60,101 nt of DNA from an uncultured Prevotellaceae bacterium (lineage in GTDB: Bacteria > Bacteroidota > Bacteroidia > Bacteroidales > UBA932): NCBI GenBank assembly GCA_900314395.1, contig OMVB01000066.1:1-60101 (forward strand). The letters are read 5' to 3'. How positions within the stretch are numbered: the stretch's first letter is position 1; every line of letters starts with the position of its first letter. Position numbers and translations under genes: made by a program. A model generated the notes under the pieces. That model made no database searches. It was not told where the DNA came from and worked only from the letters and a program-made list of their open reading frames with translations. Shown here one piece after another: positions 1 through 7,819 of this stretch.

Positions 1-13
1 TGTAATCCCGTTT

Positions 14-355
14 TTATTCTTCTGCCAGCAAAGCTGAAACCTCTTCTTTAAGTTTTGGAAGGTCATTGATGACAATCTTCCACATAACGTCATCCGTCAC
101 TGCTGCGTAATCATGGATAACTCTATTTCTTGTTGCAGTAATGGCTTTAGCGTGAGAAATTGCAATATTCGGCTGCTCTTTAAGAATTTTATTGGTGGCC
201 TCGCCGATGATTCCTATATTCCTCTCTATGGCACGCCTGAGCATCAGATTCTTCTGATACTCGTCAAAGCGTTTAGGGATCTGATCAAAGAAAGAATAAA
301 CCTCATCAATGGCAACATTGATATCGTATAGATAAGTTTTAAGATGCCTGTCCAT
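14..355 (-). CDS. hepT: HepT-like ribonuclease toxin (MntA/HepT system)
   Basis: 113-residue all-helical protein with the HepT RNase signature R-x4-H-x-Y near residues 82-89 (RNRVIHDY). In the family this motif forms the RNase site and its Tyr is AMPylated by the partner nucleotidyltransferase. The first ATG is at 355; further upstream in frame there is only TTG. The start lies 17 nt inside the 3' end of mntA, so the two are translationally coupled in the usual antitoxin-first order. The N-terminus (MDRHLKTYLYDI) fits the family. It could also be called DUF86. The family assignment is firm; activity here is inferred. Confidence 0.88.
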   Translation of the reverse strand: MDRHLKTYLYDINVAIDEVYSFFDQIPKRFDEYQKNLMLRRAIERNIGIIGEATNKILKEQPNIAISHAKAITATRNRVIHDYAAVTDDVMWKIVINDLPKLKEEVSALLAEE

Positions 356-653
356 AAACCAATTGCTTTGTCTCGTCAAGTTCCTCCTTAAAATAGGGGT
401 TCCTCACAGCATTGTACTCTACCAGATCTACGTCACGCTTCAGAAGCTCCTCCAGAGCAAATTTGAACTCAAAATAGTTTTCCCCATAAACAAGCAGCGG
501 AAGGGCGTCACGGTTAAAGATGACTGTGAAATCTACATCACTGTCCTTATTGAATTTATCAGTCAAAATGGAGCCGAATACATATAGTTGCAGCACCTTA
601 TGCTTTTCACACAAGGCGATAATCTGTGCCATATTTCTTTGAATCAGCTTCAT
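339..653 (-). CDS. mntA: MntA-like minimal nucleotidyltransferase antitoxin
   Basis: 104-residue minimal nucleotidyltransferase with the complete GS-x10-D-x-D active-site motif at about residues 27-41 (GSILTDKFNKDSDVD). Members of this family AMPylate and so silence HepT. A longer reading frame continues upstream, but it runs through the tRNA-Gly gene and its terminator and is an artefact; ATG 653 gives the normal family length. The stop overlaps hepT. A TATATTTG -7 box ends only 6 nt before this ATG, which suggests a leaderless or nearly leaderless transcript. The pair lies just downstream of a terminated tRNA gene. Confidence 0.88.
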   Translation of the reverse strand: MKLIQRNMAQIIALCEKHKVLQLYVFGSILTDKFNKDSDVDFTVIFNRDALPLLVYGENYFEFKFALEELLKRDVDLVEYNAVRNPYFKEELDETKQLVYGQAS

Positions 654-659
654 ACGCCA

Positions 660-667
660 CAAATATA
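660..667 (-). promoter_or_regulatory. -7 promoter box for mntA-hepT
   Basis: On the minus strand this reads TATATTTG, an exact match to the Bacteroidota -7 consensus TAnnTTTG. It sits 6 nt before the mntA ATG, so transcription should begin at or within a few bases of the start codon. I see no clean -33 TTTG. Confidence 0.5.
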
Positions 668-687
668 AGGAATAATAGTTTAAAATA

Positions 688-717
688 AAAGGGTGGCACT
701 TTGCTGTGTCACCCTTT
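688..717 (-). terminator. Rho-independent terminator after tRNA-Gly
   Basis: Inverted repeat with arms AAAGGGTG-n-CAC and GTG-n-CACCCTTT around a 6-nt loop, followed on the minus strand by TTTTATTTT. It lies 5 nt past the tRNA 3' end and before mntA, so it separates the two transcription units. Confidence 0.8.
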
Positions 718-721
718 AGAG

Positions 722-794
<73 letters not shown>

Positions 795-812
795 ATTTGT
801 TGAATGGGACTG

Positions 813-843
813 CAAAGATACGGCAATTTTCGTAACCTGCAAA
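813..843 (-). promoter_or_regulatory. Promoter of tRNA-Gly
   Basis: On the minus strand: TTTG (843-840), 19 nt, TATCTTTG (820-813), then GCAGTCCC. Both boxes match the Bacteroidota consensus. The bases after the -7 box are the same as at the rplP and rplC promoters in this window. Confidence 0.85.
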
Positions 844-874
844 TTTTTTTTAAGTTTTTTAATCTATATTTCAT

Positions 875-882
875 TATATTTG
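875..882 (+). promoter_or_regulatory. Probable -7 box for the TPR/DUF4919 operon
   Basis: TATATTTG matches TAnnTTTG exactly, 33 nt before the ATG at 916 in an A/T-rich region divergent from the tRNA promoter. No clear -33 TTTG is visible at the expected distance. Confidence 0.5.
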
Positions 883-915
883 CATATCGGCTATAGGGAT
901 TAAAATCACAAGATT

Positions 916-2367
916 ATGAAATACAGATTGTTTGCAGTAGCGGCATGCGCATTCCTTGCAATTTCCGGGATTCGGGCACAGGAAAATGCCAACTTCAATA
1001 AGTTCCAGGCAATGTTGGAACAAAAAGACACCATCGGCATGAAAAATATACTGGCCGATTGGGACCATAACGATCCGGAATACTACGTCTGCGAATTCAA
1101 CTATCAGCTGTTCCTGTCGCGGCAGCAGTTCATTACTATAGATAAACTGATGGCAGAGAACAAGGAAGAGTCTATACCTCTGTATGACGAAACCTATCTG
1201 AATAAAGCCATAAGCGCGCTGGAAGAAGGCATTGTAAAGTATCCGGACAGGCTTGACATGCGCTGTGGACTAATCACCGTCCTCATTAATGAAGCAAAAG
1301 AAACAGACAAGGCCCTTGAAGTTATAGCCTCTACCCTGGAAAGAAACAAAGAAAACCAGAACACCTGGCTTTGGGCGCAGGGTGAGCCAGCCGGCCCGGA
1401 TACCTTGGAGGATAGTATTCAGGATTATTTTTCAGAGATAGAATTGACAAAGGATCAGAATGCCCTTGCAGACCTGGTTATCCAATACTTTCCCCAGAAC
1501 CCAGTCTTTCTTAACGACAAGGCTTCTTGCCTTTGGAACAGCTGGGAATTTGAAGAGGCCCTGAAGTTGTATGAAGAAGCCTACGCGTATGATAAAACGG
1601 ACATGCTTATTGCCGGCAATCTTGCCTATGGATATGCCGAGCTCAATAAGTACGAAGAGGCCAAAAAGTACCTTGAAATAATAAAAGAGCAGTCCCAGGA
1701 CCCGGGGCAGATTGGATGGGCTCAGGGCTCGCTGGACAGGATAAAAGAGTTGCAATCGACAGAATTTAAAAAAGTAGACATTAACGAACTTAAGCGATTC
1801 GTAACAGAAAACAGGGCCGGCTACGACAATTTGCTTGACAGGTTTAATAATGCCGATACTACATTGACCCATGACGAAAGCTTTTTGCTTTACTGCGCAA
1901 CCGCCTTCACAGAATACGCTACAAACCGTGTAGACATCTGGGATCTGCTAGATTCGTTTGACGACATGCGACCCGCCCAGATTTATGAAGTAGTTAAAAC
2001 ACAGCTGAAAAAGTATCCCCTTTCACTCAGATTACTTTACCTGGCTTATTCTCTGGCCGAGAATCTTAAAGACCCGGAAGAAAACAACCATTTATCACGC
2101 TTTCTGACTATATTTGAAGCAATTGTTGAAAATGGCAACGGTTGTTCTGAAGACTGTCCTCTGATTGTCACCAACATGGACGATGAATATTTCTTACTAG
2201 GACAAATGGGTATGTCACAATTACACAGCCAGGCCGCAGTAACTGCCAAAGATGGCTCTCGTATTCTTGACATGATGGATTTTATGGCGGATAACGGGGC
2301 CAAAAGAAGGTATTTTGACGTAAGTATCCTGTTTTATTTCTACTCTAAACTTTTTGATAAGCAATGA
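916..2367 (+). CDS. Secreted TPR protein with C-terminal DUF4919-like domain
   Basis: 483 residues. Residues 1-21 form a signal peptide ending in IRAQ, so the protein is exported. Residues about 80-290 are TPR-like helical repeats (for example EEALKLYEEAYAYD, and NKYEEAKKYLEIIKE). The part after residue about 300 (TLTHDESFLLYCATAF, then YFLLGQ) looks like DUF4919, a Bacteroidota family of unknown role. TPRs suggest a periplasmic scaffold, but no partner is visible. Its stop overlaps the next start in ATGA, so it is co-transcribed with the acid phosphatase. The TPR and export calls are firm; the DUF4919 call rests on memory of the family. Confidence 0.75.
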   Translation: MKYRLFAVAACAFLAISGIRAQENANFNKFQAMLEQKDTIGMKNILADWDHNDPEYYVCEFNYQLFLSRQQFITIDKLMAENKEESIPLYDETYLNKAISALEEGIVKYPDRLDMRCGLITVLINEAKETDKALEVIASTLERNKENQNTWLWAQGEPAGPDTLEDSIQDYFSEIELTKDQNALADLVIQYFPQNPVFLNDKASCLWNSWEFEEALKLYEEAYAYDKTDMLIAGNLAYGYAELNKYEEAKKYLEIIKEQSQDPGQIGWAQGSLDRIKELQSTEFKKVDINELKRFVTENRAGYDNLLDRFNNADTTLTHDESFLLYCATAFTEYATNRVDIWDLLDSFDDMRPAQIYEVVKTQLKKYPLSLRLLYLAYSLAENLKDPEENNHLSRFLTIFEAIVENGNGCSEDCPLIVTNMDDEYFLLGQMGMSQLHSQAAVTAKDGSRILDMMDFMADNGAKRRYFDVSILFYFYSKLFDKQ

Positions 2368-3089
2368 AAAGAATACTAATTATAGCGAGTTTGTGCCTGG
2401 GGCTTTCGGTGGGGCTGTGGGCGCAGGATTTTGAGCCTTATTTGTCAGAGGCCGATGTTTCCAGTTCTGTGAAGCTGCTGCCTCCGCCGCCGGCCGAGGG
2501 GTCCATAGAATTTCTGATGGACAAGGTGGCTTACTGGGAGTATTACAGGCTGCGTTTTGCCGATACTGCCCGCGCTCGGCAGGCTATTCAGGATGCCGAT
2601 ATGAGCGATAAGGTGCTGCTGCAGTTCAAAGAGGCCTTCGGCTTGGAAATCACGAAGGAATCGATGCCGGAGACTTATCTGCTGCTGATGCGCTCCAAGG
2701 AGTGCTTCGGGTCCAGCGGATGCAACGAGGCCAAGCGCACTTACAAGCGCACCCGACCTTTCGTGTACTTTAACACCCAGTCGCTGACTTATTGGGACGA
2801 CGGTTGGATGAAGAACAATTACTCCTACCCAAGCGGCCATACTGCCAATTTCTTTGGCCTGGCCTTTATCATGACAGACCTGCGGCCTGAGTGCAGGGAG
2901 GCCCTGCAGAGGCGCGCAGAGCAGGGCGGGATTTCCCGCGCGATTGTGGGCGCGCACTGGGCGTCGGACCTGGCGGCTGGCCGCGCAATTGCCTGCGCCG
3001 TATACGAGGTGTTGCAGCGCAACCCTCAGTATCAGGCGCAGTTCCAAAAGGCCGCCGCCGAAGTACGCCGCATCCTGAACTCTAAGTAG
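2364..3089 (+). CDS. Class A non-specific acid phosphatase (PAP2 superfamily)
   Basis: 241 residues with a signal peptide (residues 1-20, ending LWAQ). All three PAP2/haloperoxidase-fold motifs of periplasmic class A acid phosphatases are present: K-x6-RP (KRTYKRTRP, about residue 126), the YPSGHT motif (about 152), and SR-x5-H-x3-D (SRAIVGAHWASD, about 192). The His residues should form and break the phosphohistidine intermediate, hydrolysing phosphomonoesters in the periplasm. Length matches PhoN/PhoC. It overlaps the TPR gene by 4 nt. The exact substrate is not readable from the sequence. Confidence 0.9.
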   Translation: MKRILIIASLCLGLSVGLWAQDFEPYLSEADVSSSVKLLPPPPAEGSIEFLMDKVAYWEYYRLRFADTARARQAIQDADMSDKVLLQFKEAFGLEITKESMPETYLLLMRSKECFGSSGCNEAKRTYKRTRPFVYFNTQSLTYWDDGWMKNNYSYPSGHTANFFGLAFIMTDLRPECREALQRRAEQGGISRAIVGAHWASDLAAGRAIACAVYEVLQRNPQYQAQFQKAAAEVRRILNSK

Positions 3090-3098
3090 CATTACATC

Positions 3099-3165
3099 GC
3101 AAAATACATTTGCACCCGAGCTCCCATAAAAAGGGTCTATGTCGCTCGGGTGCAAATTATTTTGC
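3099..3165. repeat. Palindromic repeat, family GACATAGACCCTT, copy 1
   Basis: Near-perfect inverted repeat of about 22 bp per arm: GCAAAATACATTTGCACCC then GAGC, and GCTCGGGTGCAAATTATTTT then GC, around a 22-nt loop. The loop read on the minus strand contains GACATAGACCCTT, the core shared with copies near 23.7 and 32.6-33.0 kb. It lies between convergent genes and could also stop transcription in both directions. Confidence 0.85.
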
Positions 3166-3192
3166 TCTGTTTTTGCCTTTTGAGGACGTCAA

Positions 3193-3570
3193 TTAAAGGT
3201 CAAGGGCGTCACGGACGTCGCCAAAGGTCTCGCAATCATCGAGATCTTCTTTGATTCTGTCCACAGAGTCTTCCCAATCTTCGTTAAATCCGGGAATCGC
3301 CGCTAATTTCTTTGAGCAGGAAATATAGGCATTCAACAAATCTTTTTTATCCCTGTCTGTAATAGGCAGGTCCCTGTTCTCCTTAATTAAGGCCTTCATT
3401 TCCTCTTCAATGGCCGACAGGCGGTTCATGTAAGAATCCTCTTCTCCACCGTTTGAAACAACAAGGTCCGTTCCCTCTTCCATTAAATCTATAAGTTTGC
3501 TTACTGGGGTATTGGACCCGCATGCTGCCAGTAAAAACGCAGCAATAATTCCAACAAATAACTTTTTCAT
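3193..3570 (-). CDS. Small lipoprotein of unknown function
   Basis: 125 residues. Lipobox LLAACGS with the acceptor Cys at residue 17, so it should be a lipidated envelope protein. The mature part is acidic and helical, with no motif I recognise. ATG 3570 is chosen because further upstream there is only a TTG. It starts 28 nt after the stop of hppA on the same strand, so it may be transcribed with the pyrophosphatase; a functional link is not shown. Confidence 0.75.
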   Translation of the reverse strand: MKKLFVGIIAAFLLAACGSNTPVSKLIDLMEEGTDLVVSNGGEEDSYMNRLSAIEEEMKALIKENRDLPITDRDKKDLLNAYISCSKKLAAIPGFNEDWEDSVDRIKEDLDDCETFGDVRDALDL

Positions 3571-3597
3571 AATCAATACTTTATTTAATTAAAAACA

Positions 3598-5787
3598 TTA
3601 TCCGTGAATCAGGACGGTGAGGCCGGCCATGACGATTGAAACCATGCTCATGAGCTTGATGAGGATGTTAAGGGACGGGCCGCTGGTGTCCTTGAAGGGG
3701 TCGCCCACGGTGTCGCCTACGATGGTGGCCTTGTGGCACTCAGAGTTCTTTCCGCCAAAGTTACCTTCCTCTATGTACTTCTTGGCATTGTCCCAGGCGC
3801 CGCCGGAATTTGCCAGGAAGATAGCCAGGACAAAACCTGCACCCAGACCACCGGCCAGAAGGCCTACAACACCCGCAGGGCCAAGGATGACACCCACAAG
3901 CACCGGAGCGATGATTGCCAGGACAGAGGGCAGGATCATCTCGTGCTGGGCAGCTTTTGTGGAAATGCGCACGCATGAAGTGTAGTCCGGACGCTGCTTG
4001 CCCTCAAGGATTCCGGCAATCTCACGGAACTGGCGCCTTACCTCAAGCACCATCTTGGACGCAGCGCGGCCTACGGAATTCATCGTCATACCGCAGAACA
4101 GGAAAGCCATCATCGAACCGATAAACACACCCACCAGAACCACAGGGTTCATAAGAGTAATATTGAAGTGCTCCACAATCTCCGGAATGCTTGCATGGGA
4201 CAGCTGTGCAAACTGGTCTACCAGTTCCCCGCCTTTCTCTGCAATGTGCCCGAAGCCTATCTTAATCTCCTCTATATAAGAAGCAAGCAGGGCCAGGGCG
4301 GTAAGCGCAGCGGAACCAATGGCAAAGCCCTTTCCGGTAGCCGCAGTGGTGTTTCCAAGGGCGTCCAGCACATCTGTCTTTTCACGTACGGAAGGGTCAA
4401 GTTCGCTCATCTGGGCGTTGCCTCCGGCGTTATCGGCGATAGGGCCGTAAGCATCGGTTGCAAGAGTGATTCCCAGGGTGGAAAGCATACCCACCGCCGC
4501 AATGGAAATGCCGTACAGGCCATTGCTCAGGACTTCTGTGCTGAATGTAAAGCCGGTTGCAAAGCCAAACGAAAGGATAATTGCAACGGCGATTGTGATA
4601 ACCGGAATGGCCGTTGAAATCATTCCCAGGCCCACTCCGCCGATGATGACTGTTGCAGATCCGGTCTTTGCGCTCTCTGCCAGCTTACGGGTGGGTTTAT
4701 AAGAATGGGAGGTATAATATTCCGTCACCTTGCCGATGATAACTCCTGCCAGCAGGCCGGACACAACGGAAAGGCTCATCTGCCACCAGTTTTCAAAGCC
4801 AACAAGATAAAAGATTCCGAAGGTTGCTATGCCGATGAGGACAGCGCTGAGGTTTGTGCCGATGCTAAGGGATTTAAGCAGCTTCTGCAGCGATGCCCCT
4901 TCCTTGGTGCGGACGGCGTAAATACCTAATATTGAGAACACTACGCCAAGCGCTGCGATAACCATCGGCGCAAGAATAGCCTTCATCTGCATGGTCTCGT
5001 TTCCAAAGAAGGCCGATGCTCCCAGGGCCATGGTTGCGAGAATGGAACCGCAGTAGCTTTCATAGAGGTCTGCTCCCATACCGGCAACATCGCCAACATT
5101 GTCACCTACATTATCGGCGATGGTGGCAGGGTTGCGGGGGTCGTCCTCCGGAATGTCCTGCTCTACCTTGCCCACGATGTCCGCGCCAACGTCGGCGGCT
5201 TTGGTATAAATACCGCCGCCCACACGGGCGAAGAGGGCCTGTGTAGAGGCGCCCATACCGAAGGTAAGCATTGTGGTGGTGATTACCACGAGCTTGTGGC
5301 TGGTGTCTGCGTCCTTGACAAAGAAGTCGAGAACCTTCCACCATATTGAAATATCCAGAAGTCCGAGTCCTACAACAGTGAGACCCATTACAGCGCCGCT
5401 CCTGAAGGCAATCTTAAGGCCGCTGTTCAGGCTGCGCATCGTTGCGTTTGCCGTACGGGCCGATGCATAAGTTGCAGTCTTCATGCCGATGAAGCCGGCC
5501 AGTCCGGAGAAGAAGCCTCCGGTTAGGAAGGCGAAGGGAACCCAGGAGTTCTGGATGCCGAAACCGTAGGCCAGGATGGCAAAGAAAATGGCAAGGACGA
5601 TGAACACTACAACCACCACCCTGTACTGCTGGCGGAGGTAGGCCATGGCGCCCTCGCGGACATACTGTGCAATTTCTTTCATTGTTACCGTACCCTCACT
5701 CTCCTTCATCATCTGGCGGAAGAAGAACCAGGCGAAGAACAGCGCCAAAAGGGCCGCTGCCGGTACTAAATAGAATAAATTGTCCAT
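3598..5787 (-). CDS. hppA: K+-dependent membrane-bound pyrophosphatase
   Basis: 729 residues with about 16 membrane segments, the normal size. Substrate motifs are intact: DVGADIVGKVEQDIPEDDPR (about residue 205), DNVGDNVGDVAGMGADLYES, and near the C-terminus ATIVGDTVGDPFKDTSGP. They bind Mg-pyrophosphate. The GNTTAATGKG segment has Ala where K+-independent enzymes have Lys, which marks the K+-dependent class. It couples PPi hydrolysis to H+ and/or Na+ export; the ion cannot be told from these motifs alone. It is transcribed divergently from the LacI gene. Confidence 0.96.
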   Translation of the reverse strand: MDNLFYLVPAAALLALFFAWFFFRQMMKESEGTVTMKEIAQYVREGAMAYLRQQYRVVVVVFIVLAIFFAILAYGFGIQNSWVPFAFLTGGFFSGLAGFIGMKTATYASARTANATMRSLNSGLKIAFRSGAVMGLTVVGLGLLDISIWWKVLDFFVKDADTSHKLVVITTTMLTFGMGASTQALFARVGGGIYTKAADVGADIVGKVEQDIPEDDPRNPATIADNVGDNVGDVAGMGADLYESYCGSILATMALGASAFFGNETMQMKAILAPMVIAALGVVFSILGIYAVRTKEGASLQKLLKSLSIGTNLSAVLIGIATFGIFYLVGFENWWQMSLSVVSGLLAGVIIGKVTEYYTSHSYKPTRKLAESAKTGSATVIIGGVGLGMISTAIPVITIAVAIILSFGFATGFTFSTEVLSNGLYGISIAAVGMLSTLGITLATDAYGPIADNAGGNAQMSELDPSVREKTDVLDALGNTTAATGKGFAIGSAALTALALLASYIEEIKIGFGHIAEKGGELVDQFAQLSHASIPEIVEHFNITLMNPVVLVGVFIGSMMAFLFCGMTMNSVGRAASKMVLEVRRQFREIAGILEGKQRPDYTSCVRISTKAAQHEMILPSVLAIIAPVLVGVILGPAGVVGLLAGGLGAGFVLAIFLANSGGAWDNAKKYIEEGNFGGKNSECHKATIVGDTVGDPFKDTSGPSLNILIKLMSMVSIVMAGLTVLIHG

Positions 5788-5896
5788 ATAGAATTAGTGT
5801 TAAGTTATTGTATCGTTTTAAATGCAAACACGAATGTAAGGAATATTTTGACAAAAAACAAAGATTTTGTAACTTGCGGTGTTAAACCAAACAAGT

Positions 5897-6925
5897 ATGA
5901 AACGAATTACTATCCGCGATGTCGCAAGAGAGGCAAATGTCTCCGTAACTCTTGTTTCCTTTGTTATGAACGCCAAGCGCGATGCAGACGGCAACCTCAA
6001 CTGCCCAGTGAACGCAGACACAGCCAAACGCGTGCTGGAAGTAGCTACAAGGCTTGGTTACAAGCGTAATTTTGCGGCAGCATCGCTAAGAAGCGGCCGC
6101 TCAAACACTATCGCCGTTATTCCCAATGATATATCCAACAAGTTCTTCGCCGGAATCTCCCGCTATATAGAGGACAAGGCAAAAGCCCTTGGATACAACG
6201 TACTCTTCTCCAGCTCGGAGGAAGATCCCAACCGTCTCTCAAACGTTCTGGACGCCGTTATGGCCCACAACGTAGACGGTATCATCGTAGCCCCTTGCGC
6301 CGGCGGAGATGAAATCATCGCCCGCATCCTGGACTACAAGGTGCCCATCGTGCTCCTGGACAGGGATATCGACTCCCTTGACGGAGTGGGCAAGGTGCTT
6401 CTGGATGACTGGGAGGCCGGTTACCTGGCAACCAGCGAGCTTCTGGAGCAGGGCTACAAGAAGGTGGAGATGATTTCCTACTCACTGGGAATTTCCAGCT
6501 TCTCTGAGAGGGAGTCCGGCTACATCGGCGCAATGGCGGACAGGTCCCTCAAGACAAAGGCAAAGATTCACCATACAACCTACGCAAAGGCCGCGTCAGA
6601 GGTAGAAAACATCATCCTGAGCGGCATTGAGCGCGGCGTAGAGGCCTTCTTCATGCCTTCCTACTCACTCTCTGCACAGGTTTTGGCAGTGCTCAAGAAA
6701 CACAACCTTCGCACACCGGAAGACGTAGCCATTGTCTGCTTCGACGAGAGCGATGTTTACAGCCTGTACAGCAACACCATCACCCATATCGTACAGCCGC
6801 TAAAGATCCTTGGAGAGAAGTCCGTAGAGGTTCTTGTAGAGATGATAGATGGCAAAGCCCCGGAAAAGATTATCCTGTCCCCGGAACTTATCAGGGGCGG
6901 TTCATCAGAAGCTAAAAAGAAATAA
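5897..6925 (+). CDS. LacI-family transcriptional regulator
   Basis: 342 residues from ATG 5897. Residues 1-55 hold the LacI helix-turn-helix (ITIRDVAREANVSVTLVSFV) and a hinge helix region; residues 60 onward form the periplasmic-binding-like sensor domain (NTIAVIPNDISNKFFAGISR, then GIIVAPC, and RTPEDVAIVCFDES). The next gene begins 12 nt after its stop, and five genes follow in a tight run to 12839. It probably controls its own operon in response to a sugar or sugar phosphate. I could not identify an operator. An alternative start 18 nt upstream is less like the family. Confidence 0.92.
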   Translation: MKRITIRDVAREANVSVTLVSFVMNAKRDADGNLNCPVNADTAKRVLEVATRLGYKRNFAAASLRSGRSNTIAVIPNDISNKFFAGISRYIEDKAKALGYNVLFSSSEEDPNRLSNVLDAVMAHNVDGIIVAPCAGGDEIIARILDYKVPIVLLDRDIDSLDGVGKVLLDDWEAGYLATSELLEQGYKKVEMISYSLGISSFSERESGYIGAMADRSLKTKAKIHHTTYAKAASEVENIILSGIERGVEAFFMPSYSLSAQVLAVLKKHNLRTPEDVAIVCFDESDVYSLYSNTITHIVQPLKILGEKSVEVLVEMIDGKAPEKIILSPELIRGGSSEAKKK

Positions 6926-6937
6926 AACCTATAGATT

Positions 6938-7804
6938 ATGAAACTTGAAGGCAGACGTCAAAGCAGCAATGTAGATGACCGCCGACTCAGCTCCTCCGGC
7001 AAAGCCGCCGGCGGCCTGGGAATCCTGGGCGTCATCGTATATTTCGCAATTTCACTGTTCTCCGGCAAGGGAGTAGACCTTAGCGCACTCCAGAGCGTGC
7101 TGGGAGACGGCATTTCCGTTCAGTCGGAGCGTGAAATCACTCCGGAGGAGGAAGAACTGGCTGTTGTCGCAAAGCAGATCCTGGCAAGCACAGAGGAAAT
7201 CTGGACAGCCTATTTCTCTGCAAACGGCCTTGGAGATTACCCCAAGCCCACAATGGTACTTTATACAGGCTCTACCCGCAGCGGTTGCGGCCAGGGCAGC
7301 GCCGCAATGGGCCCCTTCTACTGCTCCGCAGACCAGTGCCTCTATATTGACCTGTCCTTCTTCAGCACCATGAAAAAGCAGCTTGGTGCAGATGAAAAGC
7401 CGTTCAACTACGCCTACGTGATCGCCCACGAGGTAGGCCACCACGTACAGAACGTGCTGGGCACCCTTGGCAGTGCGCATCAGCAGATGGCCAAGATGAG
7501 CAAGGCCCAGGCCAACGAGGTCAGCGTAATGATTGAGCTCCAGGCAGACTTCTATGCCGGCGTATGGGCCAACAAGGAGAACAACAAGTACCGCTCCCTT
7601 GAGGATGGTGACATAGAGTCGGCAATCCGCTGCGCCCAGGTTATCGGGGACGACTACCTGCAGAAAAAGGCCCAGGGCTACGTAGTGGAGGAAAGCTTCA
7701 CCCATGGAACCTCGGCCCAGCGTGCACGCTGGTTCAAGAAAGGACTCCAGACCGGAGACATACGCCAGGGCAACACCTTCAGCTACAAATACTCAGAACT
7801 TTAA
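6938..7804 (+). CDS. Neutral zinc metallopeptidase, YpfJ/Zn_peptidase family, membrane-anchored
   Basis: 288 residues. A single N-terminal membrane segment (about residues 25-42, LGILGVIVYFAISLF) anchors a periplasmic domain. The zinc site HEVGHH lies at about residue 165, with a downstream conserved ELQADFYAG (about 206) as the probable third ligand region. C-TGSTRSGCGQGSAAMGPFYC-type features match the YpfJ (Pfam Zn_peptidase) family, whose substrates are unknown. It sits between the LacI gene and the NagB-like fusion, an odd neighbour for sugar metabolism. Confidence 0.88.
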   Translation: MKLEGRRQSSNVDDRRLSSSGKAAGGLGILGVIVYFAISLFSGKGVDLSALQSVLGDGISVQSEREITPEEEELAVVAKQILASTEEIWTAYFSANGLGDYPKPTMVLYTGSTRSGCGQGSAAMGPFYCSADQCLYIDLSFFSTMKKQLGADEKPFNYAYVIAHEVGHHVQNVLGTLGSAHQQMAKMSKAQANEVSVMIELQADFYAGVWANKENNKYRSLEDGDIESAIRCAQVIGDDYLQKKAQGYVVEESFTHGTSAQRARWFKKGLQTGDIRQGNTFSYKYSEL

Positions 7805-7819
7805 AGGAGGCATCGGCAG